Assembly: GCA_958450365.1 (NCBI GenBank)
Contig: CAUEEP010000892.1
Location: 235,001 to 299,000 of the forward strand
Reading direction: 5' to 3'
DNA length: 64,000 nt
DNA from: Mesorhabditis belari
Lineage: Eukaryota; Nematoda; Chromadorea; Rhabditida; Rhabditidae
Part shown: in pieces, positions 1 to 8,906 of the stretch
Position numbering within the stretch: the first letter of the stretch is position 1
Layout: the number at the start of each line of letters is the position of its first letter
Position numbers and translations under genes: made by a program
Notes under the pieces: generated by a model
Seen by the model: the letters and a program-made list of their open reading frames with translations, nothing else
Told to the model about the DNA's origin: nothing
Database searches by the model: none

Positions 1-265
1 TTGTAGAGAATCAAAAATTAGGCTTATAGCCAAATTTCCAACAAGATACACTTAGCAGCTTCGCTTGAAATGCAAGTTTTGTGAAAATTCGCAAATTTGG
101 CATTTCTTGAAAACCAGTTTTTGAATCGCACTGAAAATTTGGATATAAGCTTGATTTTTGATTCTCTACAACTTTTCCATTGACACCAAAATGGGTTTCT
201 TTTGAAGAAAGTGCTCAAACTGTGACATATGACAATAGCCGGCAGTTTTCAATTCACCAAGCCAA
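1..265. mobile_element. Right end of a mariner-type non-autonomous element
   Basis: The segment is the reverse complement of the start of the element at 4076-4590. It ends with the mariner-like inverted terminus CAATTCACCAAGCCAA, followed by TA at 266-267. The body carries the same core (a match to a GTTTGAGCACTTTCTT box) as other foldbacks in this window. The left end lies outside the window. Confidence 0.7.
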
Positions 266-546
266 TACATTGGTCAAAGAGTAGAAACACAGTTTTAATG
301 TGCACAAGTCATGCACACAATTCAGCAAAATGGCTGAATATCATGCATTTTTTTCTTATCCCGCCGCTAATCGATCGACTCCGTTATTATCCACGAATCA
401 CCCAATTTTCAAACAACGTGAATCTCTTTCAGCTTTATTTCAACTAGAGCAATGGCATTAACAATCTTTAGTTCAAAGTATAGTAAGAGCTAATAAAACC
501 GTATCCAGAGTCGGATTTGAGAACGCCCTAGGGAACTCGATTCAGA

Positions 547-1049
547 TTAGGCTGTCCAGAAAGTCTTTTCTTTCCTTTTCATATTTTCGTTAAAAAATAA
601 CAAATCAACCACTTAACTTATGGTTTACTCTAAATAAAAAGTGTTGATCGTTCAATTTCCCATCTTTTTAAGTCAATCTTTGCGTTCACTTTCAAGCAAA
701 TTCGAGAGTGAAAATGTGTATTTCGTCAAAATCTATTAAAACGCTACGAAGAAATTGGTTGAATCAATTTCTCTGAAAATTTGGCTATACACCTAACTTT
801 TTGTTTTCTATCTTTTATCTATTGGCACCAAGATAGGTTTCCTTAGCTAAAGTGTCTAAACCGGATCATCGAGTCGCCTTCCGACTTCACACTCCCAGAG
901 AAATCCAAGACATTTAAAACCCGTTTTAATGTTATTTTGGAGAAAAATAATTGACTTTTCTGATAAAGCAAACCGTAGTTCAATTGGTGCATTTGTTGGT
1001 TTTAAACAGAAATACGAAAACAAACAAAAAGACTTCCTGGACAGTCTAA
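547..1049. mobile_element. MITE with TTAGRCTGTCC inverted termini
   Basis: The left terminus TTAGGCTGTCCAGAAAGTC and right terminus GACTTCCTGGACAGTCTAA are inverted repeats with TA at the borders. The interior has no transposase. Related copies or parts lie at 34893-35396, 38663-39060 and 48900-49744. They share stretches such as a flank of an AAAAAGTGTTxxTTG box and a CACTTTTTATTTAGA-like segment. Confidence 0.75.
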
Positions 1050-1205
1050 TATGAATCGAGCTCCTTATCAGATTGTTGGTGATAGCCGAAAACGCGACAA
1101 AGTTCATATATGCTCTCTCGTATTGCTCGTACTACAGCTGCATTTATTTATTTATACCATTAGAGTTTGACAAGTAAATGTCATTGAAAAAAAAAAGCTT
1201 TTTAG

Positions 1206-2453
1206 ATGCTCCGAAGATTGGCAAAATGTCACCTCAACCATCGGAAACTTCACTGATCAATACGGTCTTTATGATATCGCTGAATACTGTCAATTCTTGA
1301 TCTCATTAAGGTAATAAGCATTTTGAAGGCATAACCCAGAATTTAGCCGATTTCTCGTTGTTTCATTCGATGGTGCCTATTTTAAGTATACAACAAGACT
1401 ACCAATTTTGCAATTGTTTTTCCCATATTTTCTACGAGGAGTCATTGAGCTTGGATTTTGGCCGTTTTTATCTCCAATATATGGGCTAGCCGATTTAATG
1501 AAAAACTTTGTCATATCGATTCCTTATTTTCTGACATGTGGACTTGACTTTGTGACAAATCGCAATATGAAACGGGTGAGATTTTAAACTGGTGATGATG
1601 ATTCTAAGCTAAACCAGATCAGCTGAATGACCGGTAGCAAGAATGTCTCTGAAATGGTAAGCACCAGACGATTTAGGGAACTTGGTTAGATAATCAGAAT
1701 GAGTCAGTCCAGGAAAACAGGAGTAGACTTTCTTGAACAAATGGAACTCTAGAAGTTCTAGAAGAACTCTAGAAGTTCTAGAAGAACTCTAGAAGTTCTA
1801 GAAGAACTCTAGACGTTCTAGAAGAACTCTAGACGTTCTAGAAGAACCCTAGACGTTCTAGAAGAACTCTAGACGTTCTAGAAGAACTCTAGACGTTCTA
1901 GAAAAACTCTAGACGTTCTAGAAAAACTCTAGACGTTCTAGAAAAACTCTAGGCGTCCTAGAAGAACTCTAGAGCTCACTTCTAGTGTTTCAAAATCGAT
2001 TTTAGATAAACCGACATGGGAAAACGACAAGAGCTGAGTCTCTTCTAATGCTTCAGGTCTCTTTTCGAACCTCACTTAATCTTTCTTGGTGATATTCAGA
2101 TGATATTCAACTCCATCTTTACCATACTCAACTACATTATTCTTTCCGTGTTGTTCGTTTTCGCTAGTTTGCTCCTAGGTGGAAACACTGTTTGGCTTCT
2201 TTACATGTCAATGGATTTAATCTATGCATTCTTTTTTCAGTTTATGAGCAGGTTAGCTCTTGTTATCAAATTGAACTTGAATAGGTCAATTCTTACTTTG
2301 AAAGCCACCATAATGCAATTAGCTGCAAAATGCTTAAAGTTGATTCAAAAGGAAAATAAAAACAAAAAGCTGCATCAAAGATTGAATCTTGATACTGTGG
2401 GCGGAAGTTCAATGCATTATCCACTAGGCCACTCACATACCTTTCTTCCCTAA
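1206..2453 (+). CDS. Putative multi-pass membrane protein, 5' part unresolved
   Basis: Three exons join in frame: 1206-1310, 1347-1575 and 2100-2453. The second and third are very hydrophobic, with about four likely membrane spans (for example around LPILQLFFPYFL and TILNYIILSVLFVFASLLL). The first intron is only 36 bp. The second intron (1576-2099) contains the TTCTAGAA minisatellite. No start codon was found in frame upstream of 1206, so the amino end is missing from the model or lies in an unseen exon. The C-terminal tail after residue ~60 of exon 3 is lysine-rich and may not all be coding. The protein family is not recognised; a divergent serpentine receptor is one possibility. Alternatively translation stops at 1626 if another acceptor at 1617 is used. 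Confidence 0.4.
1737..1975. repeat. 20-bp minisatellite of TTCTAGAA palindromes
   Basis: About twelve tandem copies of a 20-bp unit, of the form GTTCTAGAAGAACTCTAGAC, lie within the second intron of the putative membrane protein gene. Each unit contains TTCTAGAA, and alternate 10-mers read GAAC/GTTC. The arrangement matches arrays of the heat-shock element half site (nGAAnnTTCn). Unit drift runs in one direction: AAGTT changes to ACGTT, and GAAGAA changes to GAAAAA in late units. Confidence 0.85.
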
Positions 2454-3123
2454 GAGGAGCCTTTTAAAGCATTCGTTTTGACGCCAAATTTTCGATTGAA
2501 GTTTTAAACGCTTAGAAAGTCATTTGGCAGATTTTGATTTCAGATTCGAATTCCTCATACTCAATTCTAAAAAAGTACACTAGGTGTCCAAAAAAAAGCT
2601 CACCTTGAGTTCGTGCCTTTCTCTAGTTAAATTTGAAACTCTACAATTCTACTTTTAGTGCAATCAGTTGCCTGTGTTTTTACAAGTCGAGAGAGCGAGC
2701 ACAGAAGCCGATTCCCGTTTCGTGTGTCACTGCGACGCCAACAATGATATCATCCAGGAAAATATCTACGTCGAAAATTGATTAATTGATTGATACAAAG
2801 ACTTTTATGCAAGTCAGAGAATTGGTTTCTATATCAAAACAAAGACAATACATACAGTAAACCAAGAGACAGAATCATTGATGCAGTTTTACACAGCGAG
2901 CCGGTTTTCACACGGTATTCATACTATAAGGTGTTCAAGAATTACAGACACTTCTCTCTAGTGCGTAGCTCTGCCTAGACGTAACCATTCTCCATCAAAC
3001 CATCAGAATCGACTACTCATTTTCAACACTTTATTTCCATACTTTACTCAGAAACTCAAAATTAACAATTCTATAGAACTTCAAGGTTACTGTAATGTCG
3101 TGCAATCGTTCTGACATATTCTG
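2454..3123. other. Intergenic stretch, no gene seen
   Basis: Short ORFs only. It lies between the end of the putative membrane gene and the 3' end of the minus-strand chemoreceptor. No repeat of note was seen. Confidence 0.5.
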
Positions 3124-6100
3124 CTATATCTTTGAAGCGGTTGACTGATCTTCTCGTTTCGAACTGACTCCATCTCTCTTGATCTGTCTGGACGACCTTT
3201 CTTTCTTTATATCCTCAACATAACTATTCGAGTACCTCGAAAAGCGCTCACCGCTAAAAATTGAATAAAATTATCGTATTCCAGTTTTAGCACTCACATT
3301 TTAGTGAAAACAACTCTTCGATAATCTCTCACAAAATAGGTCATCGAAAATGCATCCAACAGGGGATACGCGGAGATCATAACGAAGAAATAATTGCACC
3401 TGTGCAAGTCATTCTTTTGAATTTTATTAGTGAAGAACATTTTGTACTGATTATCTTGTTTTTCACTTACCAATATCCAAGATAAATTCCGGTGAGCGCG
3501 CAAAAATTAGTGAGAAAACATGGAACTCCCGCAAGTATAAAGGGACAGATTGTCTGAAAAGAATGAACTTTAAACTTTATTATAAGCTATAGATTAGATT
3601 CCTAAGCAAAAACTTAATTACCTGTCCAATAAGTGCACGAAAGAGATCGTATTGAAGCTGCTTGGCTCGACGGCTTAATACACAGTATTTCAGAGCGTTG
3701 TGAATGTTGACAGTGAACCAAACCTGGAAAATTCTGACAGTAAGTTGTCATTTATCGTTTTTTCTAGTTAATAATTGCATGTTAAAGCTTATAAAAGGTT
3801 AAAAATTGACTCAAATGACCTACCATTATGATAAATTTGTAAGCAACAAGAGCCATGAGCACCGTATAGCAAACGACATTGTAAGGTAAGTATTTCCAGT
3901 GCCCATTCGTGTCATTTAGCTGAAATATTTTTTTTCAATGAAGCTGCTTTAAGAACTAAAATTAAATGTAAGATTTCTACCTTAAACAAAGGCCCATAGA
4001 TAGAAGCTTTTTCCGTGTCAATCCCGTAGACTTTCGAGAACTCTTCTTTTAGATACCACTAAATTTTGATTATTATTGGGTTGGTGAATTGAAAACTGCC
4101 GGCTATTATCATATGTCACAGTTTGAGCACTTTCTTCAAAAGAAACCCATTTTGGTGTCAATGGAAAAGTTGTAGAGAATCAAAACTTAAATATCCAAAT
4201 TTTCAGAACGATTCAAAAACTGGTTTTCAAGAAATGCCAAATTTACGAATTTTCACAAAACTTGCATTTTAAGCGAAACTACTAAGTGTATCTTTTTGGA
4301 AATTTGGCTATAAGCCTAATTTTTGATTCTCTACAACTTTTCTATTGACACCAAAATGGGTTTCTTTGAAGAAAGTGCTCAAACTGGGACATCTCCAGTC
4401 CTCCATTTTTGAGTCTCACACTTGTCTCACACACAAACCAAAATCCTACTACGAAAGGGGAATCCGCAGATTGCCTGTAAAAGGGGCAGAAGTCGTCAAT
4501 AATAATGGAAATTATTCGGAATGAATTGATGGTTTTATGTTGAATGAATTCAAAGTTCAAAGTCCGGCAGTTTTCAATTCACCAACCCAATAGCTCTATG
4601 CTAGTCAGGAATGTTTTAATCGAAAATATTAGGCTTATAAATCAAGCCAGGACAAGCCAAAGCTTGCAAATGTTAACGGAAACTGATAAACTCGAGGACT
4701 TTTTGTGGGCCAGTCAAGTTCAAGGTTTAAATACCGTAAAAACTCTAATAGAAGCCCATGGGCTTGTATTTTTTTCCAAAATCAGCCAGCAGAAAAAGTA
4801 GGTAAGGTCTCGCACATGAAGCGGAAATTTATTTTTTTATAAACGTGATAGCCCTTGGTCTAAAGCGTACAAAAAACGCATATAAGAATAAATTTTCTTA
4901 CCCGGGCCTCAGAAAATTTCCCGAGAAAAATTCCTGTGGTCCCCACATTAAATTTTTAAATTTTTTGAAAATGGTGTTATAAATTTTACTGCTGATTCCA
5001 AATTATTCATTTTTATGCTCAGATCTTTCTATATCTTTCTATCGATCTTTCTTTCTATACTTTCTTTCTCAGATCTTTTGTCCCATCACATGATGGGACA
5101 AAAGTCAGTATTTCAAGGGGTCAGAGTGGTGGGCTTCTATTAGAGTTTTTACGGTAATTTACCTCCACAACTCTTGGCTGGTATTTTAGCTTGTCTAGCA
5201 TGATTAACTACATGTTTTTAAAACTTTTTGAGACCTAAATCTTAATAGTTTTTGACCCTTAACAAAGGACGTACTCGATTCGCATTCAACGCCCAAGTTT
5301 GACTCTCAAAAAACCAGGTCCAAATGGATATATCCGCAACAAAGAACAAGATTAGAAGAGCTCGGATCGACCACTTTTTGAATAAGGGAATCAGATGGAA
5401 TCTAAAGGGTTTTGGTAGAAAAACTTTAAGCATTTAACTTGCCTGCAGACAACAATATATCGATAGAGAAAGTGAAAAACGATGAGTGCAAGCTGTTTGT
5501 TGTATAGGATACACCAATATAGAAGAAGGCACTGAGAAAGTGTTTTTTTTCTAGAAATTGTTGGACTCAACCTCTCCGACTTTCTGGCTAATGTGTGTGG
5601 CTAAAGGAGTGGCGATGAAGAAAGAGAAAGCGTAGCCATAAACATGGAGGCCCTAAAAGAATGAGTTCGTTTTGTAAAAAGCACCCATTGTATTTCAGAA
5701 AGCTGTTTTAGAAAGCTAATCAAATTATCAGTTTACGGTCGATCACATTGATTTTGGTGTCATTGATTGAGCCTTATGAATCCTCATCGAATGATATCAA
5801 AATCGAGATCATCGTACGAAAGCTGACAGTTTAAATACGATAGTTTTATGGAAAAAGTGTCTTTTAGAAAACGGATTGGTTGAGAAGAGTTAGCTTTAAA
5901 AGCTTTAAAAGCATTAGTTAGCTTTAAAAGCTTTTAAAAGCACTAGTTATCTTTAAAAACTTTAGAGATTATTTTTAAAGTTACCGGCATTAGAATGAGA
6001 TGAAACAGAGGGAAAATTACATTGAAAGTCGCAAAAAGCATCATCAAATATTTGTAGAAACCAAATTCAGGACGACTGAAATGAGTTTTTATCTTAAATT

Positions 6101-6217
6101 TTCAAGTTCTTCTTACCTATATTTTGCTATAAGAAAAATTAGCCCAAGATTTGCTAATATCGAGCCCGAAGAAGAAAATAGCACAACAAAATGACTGGAA
6201 TTCAGATGGCCAAGCAT
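3124..6217 (-). CDS. Serpentine 7TM chemoreceptor (str/srd-type)
   Basis: Eleven exons splice into one 359-residue frame: 6217-6117, 6075-5985, 5652-5572, 5531-5443, 5401-5275, 4058-3981, 3919-3824, 3723-3622, 3553-3471, 3399-3298 and 3253-3124. All phases agree. It shows the layout of nematode chemosensory GPCRs: span 1 followed by FGFYKYLMMLFATFNVIF, a span-3 end YRYIVVCR, the cytoplasmic segment SRRAKQLQYDLFRALIGQ, and the span-7 segment AYPLLDAFSMTYFVRDYRR. Its expected place is the sensory cilium membrane, detecting an unknown odorant. Intron 4 (5442-5402) uses a GC donor (GCAAGT). Intron 5 is about 1.2 kb because it holds two foldback elements; the left end of one lies only 17 bp from the acceptor. 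The subfamily is uncertain, but the family call is firm. Confidence 0.9.
4076..4590. mobile_element. Non-autonomous mariner derivative (515 bp)
   Basis: The termini TTGGGTTGGTGAATTGAAAA and its complement are followed on both sides by TA (4074-4075 and 4591-4592). The right part (about 4440-4560) matches the 3' coding end of the longer mariner at 46919-48013 in inverted orientation, including a decayed transposase C terminus. The left part (about 4122-4390) is a separate palindrome with its own inverted ends. It sits in intron 5 of the chemoreceptor. Confidence 0.85.
4734..5154. mobile_element. Foldback MITE with CCGTAAAAACTC ends
   Basis: Termini CCGTAAAAACTCTAATAGAA and the exact complement lie at 4734 and 5154, flanked by TA. 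There is no coding content. It is the same family as 29415-29667 and 49918-50019. Confidence 0.8.
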
Positions 6218-7059
6218 TTCTCACATAAGAATTCAATCGTTCAATAGGCCAAGCATTGTTCAATAAGGATTTTGTTTCAATCAATGTCAAAATTTTATCT
6301 TTTATGTTTCGCAATGTATTTTTAGATACAAATGGCGCTGACAACCAAAGTCTAAAAGGCTCTTTTTGTTCTAAAAAGTCTGCCTGGTTCTCTAGGGATT
6401 CGTTTTCTAAAAATGCTAATTGGTTCAGTGAAAAGTCTGATTATTAGTACGTTTAACAAATTGAAGAAACTACAAAAGAATTAAGAAATCAAGTAGATCA
6501 GAGTCTAACGGCATTGTGTCGAAAATGAAAGGAAACTGTTCGTTGAAAGGGATTTGTTTAAATCTTTGAACGTTTGTCATGGTTAGCACGATAGCTAAAG
6601 TGAATAACTTGGAGAACTATCACAATCTTTCTTTTGATATTGTCAGCTAAACTTAATTTTGATCTTGTTCAATTTACTGCTTGACTAGTAATCAGAATAA
6701 GATGATAATCACCGTCTATACTCTAATAGAAGAGCATGTTCTTCTATCTTCTTCTATTAGAGTTTTCTGTTTTCTGTTTTCTATTCTATCTTCTTCAAAA
6801 TTTCTTCTATTAGAAACTTCTATTCTTCTGTTTTTCCAACGCTTTCCAAAATCAATGAAATAAATGGCTCCGCCAATTTCTTAAACTTATTTTTTTGCGG
6901 TAAAAATCATTTGCTCTGTTGGATTCTTTTAACATGATTTATTACGAAAGCCGTCTTTCTAAAGTCAATTTATTTAACGTACAAATAACAATAAATTAAC
7001 AATTAGGTAACAAAAACAATCATAAGACATCAAACAAACAGTATCCTGCTGTTAGAGTC
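6218..7059. other. Upstream region of the chemoreceptor, no gene seen
   Basis: AT-rich intergenic DNA with only short ORFs. Around 6715-6775 there are two facing copies of a CTCTAATAGAAG-like motif, probably the worn ends of a CCGTA foldback element. Confidence 0.45.
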
Positions 7060-7697
7060 GGCGACTTCAATTAAGGCATCACCTCGTAGTCCTTGTTTTC
7101 CTTGTCTTCACCCAGGTCAATTTCGTTCATCAATTCGGCAATCATTTCGTCGTTTCAGTCGTTTTGTTTGAAGAGTAGAACTTGATGTCATTTTGCTTGC
7201 ACAAATTCTTCGCTTTCTCTTGAATCAGTCTTCTTAAAACTTTATTTTTCAACGATCTCTCGCTTTCACCCATTCGTCCAGTTCAAGATCGAGCTGCTTG
7301 TCCGTCAGATTTCTCTCTCAGCCTTTTACTCTTCTAAACGATTTCATCTTCCGCGATGTCCCTTTTTGTGACATCCATTTTTGAATCATAGCTCGGGTTA
7401 CCCAAAACTGAAAAAACTTCTTCCTCGCATCGTTTCTTCAAATCTTTCTGGCATACTCGATTGCCTTCAGCTTGAAATCGATCGTATAAGCTTTTAGTTT
7501 CTTCCCTTTTAAGCTCCTGATCGAAAACATCCGCAGATTCTCGAGATTTGAATCTTTTTCGGCACCACATTTGCATTCTCCTTATGCTCTCGATTTTCCA
7601 CGAAATTCTCGGGGTCGGCGAGTTCGCGAAGAATCCGATACTCCTCGACTGACTCCGAGCGAATCGGCAATCGATTACAAAACCTAAAAAAGCACAA
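7060..7697 (-). pseudogene. Degenerate charged-protein coding remnant
   Basis: On the minus strand a long run reads like real coding sequence rich in Lys, Glu, Arg and Asp, beginning near NRLPIRSESVEEYRILRELA. The frame changes near 7570. After DVTKRDIAEDEIV (about 7335) there is a stop, then a further frame change, then a last readable part with LTDKQLDLELDEWVKAR and more stops to about 7075. The base composition is less AT-rich than the flanks. The family was not recognised. The pattern fits a decayed gene copy, possibly without introns, rather than an active gene; unseen introns are an alternative. Confidence 0.5.
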
Positions 7698-8720
7698 TTT
7701 TATGGCATTTTATAAAAAAACATAGAGAAGATATAAATTGTAACTAGGTAGGTAGTTTCTAGGTTACAATTTTTTACTAGGTTACTACGTTACAACCTAG
7801 TTACAATTTTACCTAAATATCTAGTTTAAAATGTAGGTAAATATAGCCAAGTAGAATGATTAAAAAAATGTTAATGGGTAATGATTTTGGTAGAAAATTT
7901 AAAAGCAGATACGGTAGCACGGGCAAATTAGTGCATTTTATTAGTTGTGTTTCTTCTATTAGAGTAAATACGGAGGTAAATAAGGATCCGGTAGACTGGG
8001 TAATAGGGATTTTAGTAGAAATGGGATGAGGAAAGTGGATACTATGGATACGAATGGAATTGAACACGTCCTGAACTAGATAACTAATAATTTTTGAAGT
8101 TCAATTACTGTTATTTGATTCTCATAGCTCCAGGGTTACTCTAACAAAAGCTTCAAACATAAATGAAATGTTTTTCTTTTGAGAAACTTAAAATTCAAGC
8201 CAGGCTATAATCCGCTTTAGTCTCATCTCAGAAAACCATTGTGCACTAGTTCTTTCGAAATTCTTCTTTTCTAACAACCCAAGGCAATGATTCAAAAAGA
8301 ATATCAAGATTTCGAAAACTGCTGAATGAAGTACTTGAACTTTAGTAAGAATATTGAAGTATTTGTCAAAAATCTCAAAGCGGGAAACAAAGCCACAAAA
8401 ACGATTCACCCCTGAAAAAGTAATAACAAAATTGGTGTTCTAAATGAAAGAATTCTTCAAAATGCCCAAAATCTAACTACATTCAGAATCTGTTTCCATT
8501 CCAAAAAGCTAAATGGCTTCAGTAATGGATTTTGAAACACTTTTTATTACAAAATTATTATAACCAGGTTTTTCCATCATCATAATCGGCGAACTTTGAA
8601 TTTGTCTCTAACAAATTAAAAATGAATCAGTTTTCCAAAATTCTTGTTTCAAAAACTTACCGAATCAAAAAAAACTATTGAAAATTTCGAAAAGAACTCT
8701 CCTCACCACCGCGAATTGCC
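7698..8720. other. Intergenic stretch with short CTAGGTTAC repeats
   Basis: From 7740 to 7810 a CTAGGTTAC-like motif recurs several times. A worn CCGTA foldback end (CTATTAGAG) lies near 7955. A minus-strand hydrophobic ORF at 8188-8409 begins NRFCGFVSRFEIF and faintly resembles a chemoreceptor exon, but no partner exons were found. Confidence 0.4.
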
Positions 8721-8730
8721 TTTTTTAAAA

Positions 8731-8843
8731 CCTGTCACTCAGTTGTCACCTTCAGGAATTGCCGAAAGTCTTGGGAAATTGGGATCAAGTAATGATAAGA
8801 AAGATGGACATGTCTCGAGATTTGATCTGAAATGAGTATAAAT
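8731..8843 (+). promoter_or_regulatory. Vitellogenin promoter
   Basis: A TATAAAT box at 8837-8843 lies about 65 bp before the start codon. TGATAAG at 8793-8799 is a GATA-factor site like the CTGATAA element (VPE2) of nematode vitellogenin promoters. Two TGTCAC motifs near 8732 and 8744 loosely resemble the TGTCAAT element (VPE1). The match of motifs, order and gene type is the support; binding is inferred. Confidence 0.65.
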
Positions 8844-8906
8844 GCCGGTTGAATCGAGTGTTTCGGTACCAGTTCGGTCAGAGCCCTTTGTCTCTTCCTC
8901 AGAGAG

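Noticed and set aside
1618..1626. Ending the first membrane gene at the stop 1624-1626
   Set aside because: Possible, but splicing to 2100 keeps the phase and adds a hydrophobic exon. Kept only as an alternative.
1737..1975. Could the tandem array be a CRISPR?
   Set aside because: There are no unique spacers; units abut directly and the genome is eukaryotic.
8188..8409. Minus-strand ORF NRFCGFVSRFEIF as a chemoreceptor exon
   Set aside because: No adjoining exons with matching phase were found.
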